A stretch of 8,848 nucleotides of DNA from positions 1-8,848 of the forward strand of contig CAKSWL010000074.1 in assembly GCA_934511335.1 (NCBI GenBank), written 5' to 3'. Shown piece by piece: positions 1 to 5,437 of this stretch. Both the position numbers and the translations under genes were made by a program. The first letter of the stretch is position 1, and every line of letters starts with the position of its first letter. The notes beneath the pieces are model-generated. The model searched no databases. It saw only the letters and a list, made by a program, of their open reading frames with translations, and was not told the origin of the DNA. This stretch comes from an uncultured Cloacibacillus sp. Lineage in GTDB: Bacteria > Synergistota > Synergistia > Synergistales > Synergistaceae.

Positions 1-625
1 GCTGCGGGTCGTCGGCGATGACCGTGCCCACGCCTGTAAGCACCGCGTCGTTTGCCGCCCGCATCAGGTGCACGCGCGCGCGCGACTCCGCGCCCGTAAC
101 CCAGCGGCTCTCGCCGTTTGCGAGCGCCACCTTGCCGTCAAGCGAGGCGGCGCACTTAACCGTCACCCATGGGCGGCCCTGAACCATGCGCCGGATAAAG
201 CCGCGGTTCATCCAGCGGCATTCCTTTTCCAGCAGGCCGCTTTTTACCTCGATGCCCGCGGCCCTGAGCTTTTCCAGCCCGCGGCCGGCGACCCGCGGGT
301 TCGGGTCGGTCATTCCCGCGATCACGCGCCTCGGCCGACGCTCCGCCAGCATGTCGGCGCAGGGAGGCGTCCTTCCGTAGTGCGAACAGGGTTCGAGGGT
401 CACATAGATATCCGCCCCTTCGATGTCCCCTCCCGCGTCGCGCACCGCCTCCACTTCGGCGTGGGGGCCGCCGCATATCTTGTGCCAGCCGCGCCCGATT
501 ATCTGTCCGCCGCGCACGGCGACGCAGCCGACGCGGGGATTCGGGCTGCACTGTCGCCCGTTGCGCGCCAGTTCCAGCGCGCAGGTCATATAATATTCGT
601 CAATTTTGCTCTGCGGCGGCGCCAT
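1..625 (-). CDS. ribD: RibD, bifunctional riboflavin biosynthesis deaminase/reductase (3' part cut by window edge)
   Basis: RibD carries out two steps of cytosolic riboflavin synthesis: deamination of the 2,5-diamino-6-ribosylamino-pyrimidinone phosphate, then NADPH reduction of the ribose side chain. I translated it directly from the minus strand: 208 codons are visible of a family length near 360, so the C-terminal part lies beyond position 1. The zinc deaminase domain comes first, with HAE at residues 55-57 (His55 ligand, Glu57 catalytic) and the PCSHYGRTPPC motif giving ligands Cys80 and Cys89. The reductase domain begins near residue 153 with VTVKCAASLDGK, followed by SRWVTG at 173-178 and DAVLTGVGTVIADDP. 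The ATG at 623-625 is chosen because AAGGAGG lies 9 bases upstream. It overlaps the end of uvrC by 26 bases, which suggests co-transcription and translational coupling. No FMN riboswitch is visible upstream in the window. Confidence 0.95.
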   Translation of the reverse strand, partial: MAPPQSKIDEYYMTCALELARNGRQCSPNPRVGCVAVRGGQIIGRGWHKICGGPHAEVEAVRDAGGDIEGADIYVTLEPCSHYGRTPPCADMLAERRPRRVIAGMTDPNPRVAGRGLEKLRAAGIEVKSGLLEKECRWMNRGFIRRMVQGRPWVTVKCAASLDGKVALANGESRWVTGAESRARVHLMRAANDAVLTGVGTVIADDPQ

Positions 626-2117
626 CGGCGTTCGCCTCCTTCACAGCGTTAGTCATCTCTTCCTGATCGTCCTCGTTCAGCTTCGCCAGAATCCTCTTCG
701 CGAGCGCCGGCCCGATCCCCGGCGCGGCGGCAAGCTCGTCGGCGGGGAGGTCTCTGATCGCCCGGACGCTGCCGAACCTTGTGATGAGCATCGCCGCCTT
801 GGCCTTCCCGATGCCGGAGACCTCTTCGATCTTGCTTCGCTTGAAACTCTGGGCGCGCCGTGTCCGGTGCGAAGTGATCGCGAAACGGTGTGACTCGTCG
901 CGCACATGCTGCAGCAGCCGCAGCACGGGGTCGGTATAGTCAAGCCGCACCGGCTCCTTGCGGTCCGGAAGATAGACCTCTTCAAATTCTTTCGCCAGCG
1001 AGATTATCGGGATGCTGCGAATGCCGAGATCGTCGAGCGCCTGTATCGCGAAGTCGAGCTGCACGGGGCCGCCGTCGATCAAAATCAGCTGCGGCAGCGG
1101 CTCCTGCCCCTTGAGGCAGCGGCTGTAACGGCGCGTCAGCGTCTCTTTCATCGAACGGAAGTCGTCGATCCCTTCCACCGTACGGATGTTGAACTTTCGG
1201 TAGAGCGAAGGGTTAGGATAGCCCTGCTCGAAGACCACGGCGACGCCGACGGTGTATTCCCCCGCGCTGTGCGAGATATCAAAACCGTCGATGCGCCAGG
1301 GCAGGATCGGCAAATCAAAGGTCCTCTGCATCGCGTTCAGCACCTCGAAGAAGTTATCCTGCCCCGATGGGATGTCCGGTATCGTGTGCTGCTGGCGGCT
1401 GACGCGCCAGATCGCGCGTATCGTGTCGCGCAGGTGCGCCGCCTCTTCAAAACGCATCTCGCGCGCAGCCCTGTCCATCCGCCGGCGCAGCCTCTCGATA
1501 AGCTCCGCTCCCTGCCCCTGCAAAAGCAGCACGACGTCGGCTACGCGGTCGCGATACTCGTGCTCCGTACAATGTTCACAGCAGGGTGCAAGGCAGCGGC
1601 CGAGAGAATATTTCATACAGGGGCGCCCTCCCGTCGGCTTCGCGAGCTCGCTCTTGCAGGAGCGCAGCGGCAGATAACGCTCGACCAGCCGCAGCAGCGC
1701 CCGCACCTCCTGCACGCGGACATAGGGCCCGATGTAGACCGCCCCGTCGTCAAGCTTGATGCGCGTCACGACGATCCGCGGGTACTTTTCCGCGGTGATT
1801 TTGATATAGGCGTAGCGTTCGTTCATCTTGAGATCAACGTTGAAGAAGGGCTGATAGAGCTTTATAAGCCGGTTCTCCAGAATCAGCGCCTCGATCTCGC
1901 TCTCCGTGCGCATCGTAGAGATATCGCGTATCGTCGCGACAAGCTTGCGCAGGCGCGGCGAGGCAAAGTTGCTGTGACGGAAATAGGACGAGACCCTTTT
2001 TCTGAGGGACTTGGCCTTTCCGATATATATGATCTCCCCATGCCCGTCGCGCATGAGATAGACGCCGGGCTTGTCAGGAAAACCCTTGACAAATTTTATC
2101 AATTCTTCTTTATTCAA
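600..2117 (-). CDS. uvrC: UvrC, excinuclease ABC subunit C, with shortened middle region
   Basis: UvrC makes both incisions beside a DNA lesion handed over by UvrA and UvrB in nucleotide excision repair. Residues are numbered from the TTG at 2117 (505 aa). The GIY-YIG nuclease for the 3' cut spans about 15-95 (PGVYLM 17-22, YIGKAK 31-36, Arg41). Four cysteines (154, 167, 175, 179) match the known Cys cluster. The UvrB-interacting UVR motif is at about 208-240. The RNase H-like nuclease for the 5' cut has FDIS (Asp280), LIDGG (Asp348) and RDESH (His410), followed by tandem helix-hairpin-helix motifs at about 430-482. E. coli UvrC has 610 residues; here about 100 residues between the UVR motif and the RNase H domain are missing without a frame break. 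TTG is preferred because GAAAGGG lies 8 bases upstream and NKEEL is a normal UvrC N-terminus. ATG at 2156 and GTG at 2171 are alternatives with weak sites. ribD follows with an overlap. Confidence 0.95.
   Translation of the reverse strand: MNKEELIKFVKGFPDKPGVYLMRDGHGEIIYIGKAKSLRKRVSSYFRHSNFASPRLRKLVATIRDISTMRTESEIEALILENRLIKLYQPFFNVDLKMNERYAYIKITAEKYPRIVVTRIKLDDGAVYIGPYVRVQEVRALLRLVERYLPLRSCKSELAKPTGGRPCMKYSLGRCLAPCCEHCTEHEYRDRVADVVLLLQGQGAELIERLRRRMDRAAREMRFEEAAHLRDTIRAIWRVSRQQHTIPDIPSGQDNFFEVLNAMQRTFDLPILPWRIDGFDISHSAGEYTVGVAVVFEQGYPNPSLYRKFNIRTVEGIDDFRSMKETLTRRYSRCLKGQEPLPQLILIDGGPVQLDFAIQALDDLGIRSIPIISLAKEFEEVYLPDRKEPVRLDYTDPVLRLLQHVRDESHRFAITSHRTRRAQSFKRSKIEEVSGIGKAKAAMLITRFGSVRAIRDLPADELAAAPGIGPALAKRILAKLNEDDQEEMTNAVKEANADGAAAEQN
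635..641 (-). promoter_or_regulatory. Ribosome binding site of ribD inside uvrC
   Basis: On the minus strand AAGGAGG ends 9 bases before the ribD ATG at 625. It lies within the last codons of uvrC, so ribosomes finishing uvrC can pass directly to ribD. It fixes the ribD start. Confidence 0.8.
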
Positions 2118-2193
2118 AAAATTAACCCTTTCTGTGATTGCAGTCCGCCACCACATGGTATAGGATATCACAATAATGTATAAGAAGTAACGC
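2118..2193. promoter_or_regulatory. Divergent promoter region between uvrC and cysS
   Basis: The spacer between the divergent uvrC and cysS is clearly AT-richer than its surroundings and must hold both 5' regions. For cysS, TTGCAG (2138-2143) and TAGGAT (2161-2166) stand 17 bases apart; TATAAG at 2179-2184 is a second possible -10. For uvrC on the minus strand, TATACC and TATACA-like boxes occur between about 2157 and 2185, but no good -35 pairs with them. Divergent transcription makes promoters here near certain, but the individual boxes are weak matches and are inference. The spacer is too short for a T-box leader. Confidence 0.4.
2126..2133 (-). promoter_or_regulatory. Ribosome binding site supporting the TTG start of uvrC
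   Basis: AGAAAGGG on the minus strand ends 8 bases before the TTG at 2115-2117. No comparable site precedes the in-frame ATG (2156) or GTG (2171). This is the main reason for choosing the TTG start. Confidence 0.55.
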
Positions 2194-2200
2194 GGAGGTG
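2194..2200 (+). promoter_or_regulatory. Ribosome binding site of cysS
   Basis: GGAGGTG stands 7 bases before the ATG at 2208, a near-ideal Shine-Dalgarno sequence that fixes the cysS start. Confidence 0.8.
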
Positions 2201-2207
2201 CTCAAAG

Positions 2208-3614
2208 ATGGCATTGACAGTATATAATGACTTAACGAGAACAAAGGAAAAATTCGTCCCGATCGAGGAGGGCAAGGTCCGCTTCTACGTCTGCGGCCCT
2301 ACCGTCTACAATTACTTTCATATAGGAAACGCGCGGCCCTTCGTGATCTTCGACGTTTTCAGGCGTTATCTCGAAAGTCTCGGCTACGAAGTGAAATACG
2401 TCCAGAACTTCACCGACATCGACGACAAGATGATAAAGCGCGCCCATGAGGACGGCGTCACCGTCGCCGCGCTTGCAGAGCGTTTTATCAACGAATACTA
2501 TCAGGACGCCGACGCCCTCGGCATCCGCCGCGCGACGGTGAACCCGCGCGCCACGCACGAGATGACGGCGATCATAGAGATCATCAGCGCCCTCATCGAA
2601 AAAGGGCACGCCTACGTGGTGGACGGCGACGTCTATTTCAACGTCGCGAGCTTCAGCGAATATGGCAAACTCTCAAAACAGAGCGTCGACGAACTGCTCT
2701 TTGGCGCGCGCATCGACGTCGACGAACGCAAGCGGCAGCCTCTTGACTTCGCGCTCTGGAAATCCGCCAAGCCCGGCGAGCCCTCCTGGGAGAGCCCCTG
2801 GGGCCTTGGACGCCCCGGCTGGCACATCGAATGCAGCGCGATGTCGACCAAATATCTCGGCAAGACGATCGACATTCACGGCGGCGGCAGCGACCTCATC
2901 TTCCCGCACCACGAAAACGAGATCGCGCAGTCCGAATGCGCCAACGAGACCCAGTTCGTAAAATATTGGCTCCACAACGCCTACCTGCTCATCGACAAGG
3001 AGAAGATGTCAAAGTCTCTCGGCAACTTCCTCACCGTACATGACGTGCGCGAGAAGCTGAATCCGCTGGTCTTGCGCTTCTTCCTCATGAGCGTCCACTA
3101 CCGCTCGCCGCTCAACTTCTCGCAGGAGGGGCTCGAGCAGGCGAAGGCGGCGCTCGAAAGGCTCCATAACTGCTACGCCGATTTGCTCTTCGCGCTCGGC
3201 AACCGTGCCGCCGGCGGCGCGGACGAGACGCTGCGCGCAGCTGTAAAGGCAGCGGAAGAGGGCTTCACCGCCGCGATGGACGACGACTTCAACACCGCAG
3301 GGGCGGTCGGCTGCATCTTCGAGATGGTGCGGGCGGTCAACGTCCACCTGACGGAGCACCAGGAGATCGACAGGGAAGCGCTGACTGAGGCAAAGTCTTT
3401 CTTTGAAAAGACCGACGGCATCCTCGGCTACCTGCCGGCGGCAGATAAGGAAGATGACGCGGACGCAGAGATCGACGCGCTCGTCGCCAAGCGTACAGAG
3501 GCGAGGAAAGCGAAGAACTTCAAACGTTCCGATGAGATCCGCGACCTGCTCGCCGCCAAGGGCGTCGTCATCGAGGACACGCCGCAGGGGCCGCGCTGGA
3601 AGAAGACGCTGTAA
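2208..3614 (+). CDS. cysS: Cysteinyl-tRNA synthetase
   Basis: CysRS is the cytosolic class I aminoacyl-tRNA synthetase that loads cysteine onto tRNA-Cys. The 468-residue length is usual for the family. The Rossmann catalytic domain opens with FYVCGPTVYNYFHIGNARP: Cys29 is a zinc ligand and HIGN (38-41) is the HIGH signature. The other zinc ligands are Cys209 (WHIECSAMS), His234 and Glu238 (FPHHENE), at the same positions as in the E. coli enzyme. The KMSKS loop is at 266-270. The helical DALR-type domain and a small C-terminal domain rich in K, R and E follow, ending about residue 468 with a GPRWKK segment. The start is supported by GGAGGTG 7 bases upstream. The gene stands alone on the plus strand, divergent from uvrC and convergent with glpX. 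Nothing looks truncated. Confidence 0.98.
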   Translation: MALTVYNDLTRTKEKFVPIEEGKVRFYVCGPTVYNYFHIGNARPFVIFDVFRRYLESLGYEVKYVQNFTDIDDKMIKRAHEDGVTVAALAERFINEYYQDADALGIRRATVNPRATHEMTAIIEIISALIEKGHAYVVDGDVYFNVASFSEYGKLSKQSVDELLFGARIDVDERKRQPLDFALWKSAKPGEPSWESPWGLGRPGWHIECSAMSTKYLGKTIDIHGGGSDLIFPHHENEIAQSECANETQFVKYWLHNAYLLIDKEKMSKSLGNFLTVHDVREKLNPLVLRFFLMSVHYRSPLNFSQEGLEQAKAALERLHNCYADLLFALGNRAAGGADETLRAAVKAAEEGFTAAMDDDFNTAGAVGCIFEMVRAVNVHLTEHQEIDREALTEAKSFFEKTDGILGYLPAADKEDDADAEIDALVAKRTEARKAKNFKRSDEIRDLLAAKGVVIEDTPQGPRWKKTL

Positions 3615-3642
3615 GCGAAACGCAGCTTTTTAATTTAAGCGG

Positions 3643-3678
3643 GAGGCGGTGCGGGACTTTTTGGCCCTGCACCGCCTC
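3643..3678 (+). terminator. Hairpin after cysS, possible terminator without a T-tract
   Basis: GAGGCGGTGCGGGAC (3643-3657) and GCCCTGCACCGCCTC (3664-3678) pair over 15 positions, with one G-U and one A-C, around a six-base TTTTTG loop. It starts 29 bases after the cysS stop, where a terminator is expected. There is no run of T after the stem on either strand, so it is not a classical Rho-independent terminator; it could stabilise the mRNA 3' end. A weaker alternative is the short GCTG/CAGC stem at 3608-3626 followed by TTTTTAATTT. Confidence 0.45.
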
Positions 3679-3706
3679 TGACTGCCGGTTTATAAAGGGC
3701 GGCAAT

Positions 3707-3853
3707 ATGTTCCGGGCGGGGCGCTTGCGACTCAAAAGCGGCCCAGTGCTGCTGCTCTGGAGCAAAGAGCCGCCCAGCTTCTGCCGGCTCAAAGAGCCTG
3801 ACGGCGGCGACGGCGGTAGGGGCGAAGAGCCCACGGCGGAAGCGGAGGCCTAG
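3707..3853 (+). CDS. Doubtful small ORF, 48 residues, unknown
   Basis: The ATG at 3707 has an AAAGGG sequence 7 bases upstream and opens a 48-codon frame ending in TAG at 3851-3853. The predicted peptide has a basic start (MFRAGRLRLK), a short hydrophobic stretch (VLLLW) and an acidic, Gly-rich end (DGGDGG, EEPTAEAEA). I recognise no family. It lies in a very GC-rich stretch where long chance frames are common, and no clear promoter precedes it apart from TATAAA at 3691-3696. It is listed as a candidate only. Confidence 0.15.
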   Translation: MFRAGRLRLKSGPVLLLWSKEPPSFCRLKEPDGGDGGRGEEPTAEAEA

Positions 3854-3982
3854 AGGCGGCTAGGGCGCCGGAACTGGCCGAATGATACTGGAAGGTTATG
3901 AAGGTGAATAGGTATCGGAGGTTTAGCGTTTACGAAAGCTCGCGGTCCCTCAAAAGACAAATATTGGGCCTCACCACATACA

Positions 3983-4020
3983 AGGGAGCCTGAACGCATT
4001 ATACCGCGTTCAGGCTCCCT
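3983..4020 (-). terminator. Perfect hairpin downstream of glpX
   Basis: AGGGAGCCTGAACGC (3983-3997) and GCGTTCAGGCTCCCT (4006-4020) form a perfect 15-base stem around the eight-base loop ATTATACC. It begins 27 bases after the glpX stop, so its likely job is to end or protect the glpX transcript. On the minus strand it is followed by TTGTATGTGG, only mildly T-rich, and on the plus strand by ATATGG. It may serve both convergent genes. Confidence 0.6.
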
Positions 4021-4047
4021 ATATGGCTGGCGGATCCGATGTCTCGC

Positions 4048-5058
4048 TTACAGGAACGAGCAGGCTGACGACGGAGCGCCGTATTTGATGCCGCTGATCT
4101 CGTCGAGTTTCTGGACGTTGTGTACCGCGTTGATGTAACGCAGCGTGCCGCTCTTGGCGCGCATGACGAGCGAAGAGGTCTCGATGCCCTCGCCGGAGTA
4201 GCGCACGCCTTTGAGCCAGTCACCGTCGGTGACGCCGGTCGCCGCGAAGAAGACGTTTTCGCATTTGACAAGGTCGTTGAGGTGCAGGACCTTATTAACG
4301 TCCATGCCCTTCTCTTTGCACTTCTCGCGTTCCTCGTCGTTGCGCGGCCAGAGTTTGCACTGCATGTTGCCGCCGACGCATTTAAAGGCGCAGGCTGTGA
4401 TGACCGCCTCGGGAGATCCGCCGACGCCCATCAGCAGGTCGATGCCGGAGTTCGGCTTGCAGGTCGAGAGAGCGCCAGCGACGTCGCCGTCGGGAATGAG
4501 GCGGATACGCGCGTGGATCGAACGGATCTCCTTGATGAGCTCCTCGTGGCGCGGCCTGTCAAGGACGACGACCGTGACGTCTTCCACCGATTTTCTCAGC
4601 GCGCGCGCGACGGCTCTGATGTTGTCGGTCGGCGTGGCGTCGATGTTGATCGCGTGCGCCGCGTAGGGACCGGTGGCGATTTTGTCCATGTAGAAGATAT
4701 GCTGCGGGTCGAACAAGGTGTTTCTCTCCGCGAAGGCCACGACGCTGACGGCGTTCGGCAGTCCGTTCGCGGTGAGGCGCGTACCGTCGATCGGATCTAC
4801 CGCTATATCAACCTGAGGTTCTGTTCCGCAGCCCAGCTTTTCGCCGTTGAAAAGCATCGGCGCTTCGTCTTTCTCGCCTTCACCAATAACAACTACCCCG
4901 TCCATGTCGACGGTATTGAGAATAAACCGCATCGCGTTGACCGCAGCTCCGTCAACGCCGTTCTTATCCCCGCGTCCCATCCAGCGGCCTGCGGCCATAG
5001 CGGCGGCTTCCGTCGCTCTTACCATCTCAAGCGCTAGATTTCTGTCTGGTGCAGACAT
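4048..5058 (-). CDS. glpX: Class II fructose-1,6-bisphosphatase (GlpX family)
   Basis: This enzyme hydrolyses fructose 1,6-bisphosphate to fructose 6-phosphate, the committed cytosolic step of gluconeogenesis, with metal-assisted catalysis. The 336-residue protein covers the whole GlpX family. It shows [17 protein letters not shown] at about 28-44, [11 protein letters not shown] (59-69, metal-site Glu60), DPIDGT (88-93, Asp88) and [12 protein letters not shown] (213-224, Glu217), matching the metal and phosphate-binding residues of E. coli GlpX. The ATG at 5058 has GGAGGGG 7 bases upstream. The gene is monocistronic as far as can be seen: the purB terminator lies upstream and a strong hairpin lies downstream. 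The class I (Fbp) and class III families have different motifs. Some family members also cleave sedoheptulose 1,7-bisphosphate; sequence reading cannot settle this. No glycerol genes are nearby, so the name follows the family only. Confidence 0.95.
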   Translation of the reverse strand: MSAPDRNLALEMVRATEAAAMAAGRWMGRGDKNGVDGAAVNAMRFILNTVDMDGVVVIGEGEKDEAPMLFNGEKLGCGTEPQVDIAVDPIDGTRLTANGLPNAVSVVAFAERNTLFDPQHIFYMDKIATGPYAAHAINIDATPTDNIRAVARALRKSVEDVTVVVLDRPRHEELIKEIRSIHARIRLIPDGDVAGALSTCKPNSGIDLLMGVGGSPEAVITACAFKCVGGNMQCKLWPRNDEEREKCKEKGMDVNKVLHLNDLVKCENVFFAATGVTDGDWLKGVRYSGEGIETSSLVMRAKSGTLRYINAVHNVQKLDEISGIKYGAPSSACSFL

Positions 5059-5065
5059 AATAAAA

Positions 5066-5072
5066 CCCCTCC
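5066..5072 (-). promoter_or_regulatory. Ribosome binding site of glpX
   Basis: GGAGGGG on the minus strand ends 7 bases before the ATG at 5058 and fixes the start. Confidence 0.75.
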
Positions 5073-5100
5073 GTATTGTTATTTTAAGGCCGACGCCGCG

Positions 5101-5253
5101 TCAAACCCTCACGCGGCAGAAGAGGGCCTCGTCTATGTACTCTAGATGATACCCCAAATCAGGCAAAGAATCCACCTCTGAGCGACTCTTTTTGCCGATC
5201 TCCGCGCCGGCGTTGAGAAGTTCGGCGCGTAAAAAGGCCCTTCGTGCAGGCAT
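5101..5253 (-). CDS. Doubtful small ORF ahead of glpX, 50 residues, unknown
   Basis: An ATG at 5253 opens a 50-codon frame ending in TGA at 5101-5103, 42 bases before the glpX ATG. The peptide starts MPARRAFLRAELLNAGAE and ends DEALFCRVRV; its second half looks protein-like, with a mixed acidic and hydrophobic pattern. There is no Shine-Dalgarno sequence before the ATG. The codons TTA, CTA and ATA differ from the GC-rich choices of the neighbours, and a possible glpX promoter lies inside. It could be a leader or small gene co-transcribed with glpX, or chance. No family was recognised. Confidence 0.2.
   Translation of the reverse strand: MPARRAFLRAELLNAGAEIGKKSRSEVDSLPDLGYHLEYIDEALFCRVRV
5146..5174 (-). 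promoter_or_regulatory. Possible glpX promoter
   Basis: On the minus strand TGGATT (5169-5174) and TATCAT (5146-5151, five of six to TATAAT) stand 17 bases apart in an AT-rich island. Transcription would start near 5138 and give a leader of about 80 bases. A promoter is needed here because a terminator separates purB from glpX. The -35 box is weak. Confidence 0.35.
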
Positions 5254-5347
5254 TTCACGGTATCGGCCAACGCGCCCTGGAGGCGCCGCTCAGATTGTCT
5301 TTTCAGCGTAAGAGGATTTTACCCGTCTTTTTTGGCAGCGTTTCGAT

Positions 5348-5387
5348 AAAAAGACGAAAGCGCGGCGCGGCCGAGGCCGCACCGCGC
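5348..5387 (-). terminator. Rho-independent terminator of the ftsY-DUF4416-purB operon
   Basis: On the minus strand a GC-only 13-base stem (arms 5375-5387 and 5360-5372, one mismatch, minimal loop) is followed directly by TTTCGTCTTTTT (5359 down to 5348). It lies about 50 bases after the purB stop. This is the best classical terminator in the window. It overlaps a separate palindrome, GCGCCAAATGGCGC (5384-5397). Confidence 0.75.
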
Positions 5388-5437
5388 CAAATGGCGCCTA
5401 TGTTTTTTGAACGGGCCGCCGTTTCGCGGCATCTTGC

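Larger units (their letters stand above)
3615..4047. other. Intergenic region between convergent cysS and glpX
   Basis: This stretch of about 430 bases holds no recognisable gene. Near the cysS end is a 15-base hairpin (3643-3678), and near the glpX end a perfect 15-base hairpin (3983-4020). From about 3700 to 3870 it is very GC-rich, with AAGAGCC recurring near 3765, 3792 and 3826. From about 3880 to 3980 it becomes clearly AT-richer. Two very small plus-strand ORFs exist: 48 codons at 3707-3853, and 31 codons at 3898-3993 whose end runs into the second hairpin. No tRNA-like cloverleaf was found. Confidence 0.6.
5059..5437. other. Intergenic region between purB and glpX
   Basis: About 380 bases separate the end of purB from the start of glpX, both on the minus strand. 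Reading along the minus strand it holds a palindrome (5384-5397), the purB terminator (5348-5387), a second inverted pair CGTCTTTTT/AAAAAGACG (5324-5332 with 5348-5356), a possible glpX promoter (5146-5174) and the glpX ribosome site. A 50-codon minus-strand ORF covers 5101-5253. No RNA family was recognised. Confidence 0.6.

Noticed and set aside
156..551. Minus-strand open frame of 131 codons within ribD
   Set aside because: It is an Arg-rich out-of-frame reading; the RibD frame carries all motifs.
906..2183. Long plus-strand open frame of 425 codons opposite uvrC
   Set aside because: It is antisense to a clear UvrC; the peptide has no family motifs and reflects GC-biased codon structure.
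2118..2207. T-box leader for cysS
   Set aside because: The spacer is too short and no T-box sequence or terminator hairpin is present.
3568..3834. Minus-strand open frame of 88 codons
   Set aside because: It runs into the cysS 3' end, is Ser/Pro low-complexity, and has no ribosome site.
3880..3980. tRNA or other small structured RNA in the AT-richer stretch
   Set aside because: No cloverleaf arms, no GTTCRA-like T-loop and no CCA end could be arranged.
4120..5037. Plus-strand open frame of 305 codons opposite glpX
   Set aside because: Antisense shadow of GlpX with no recognisable domain.
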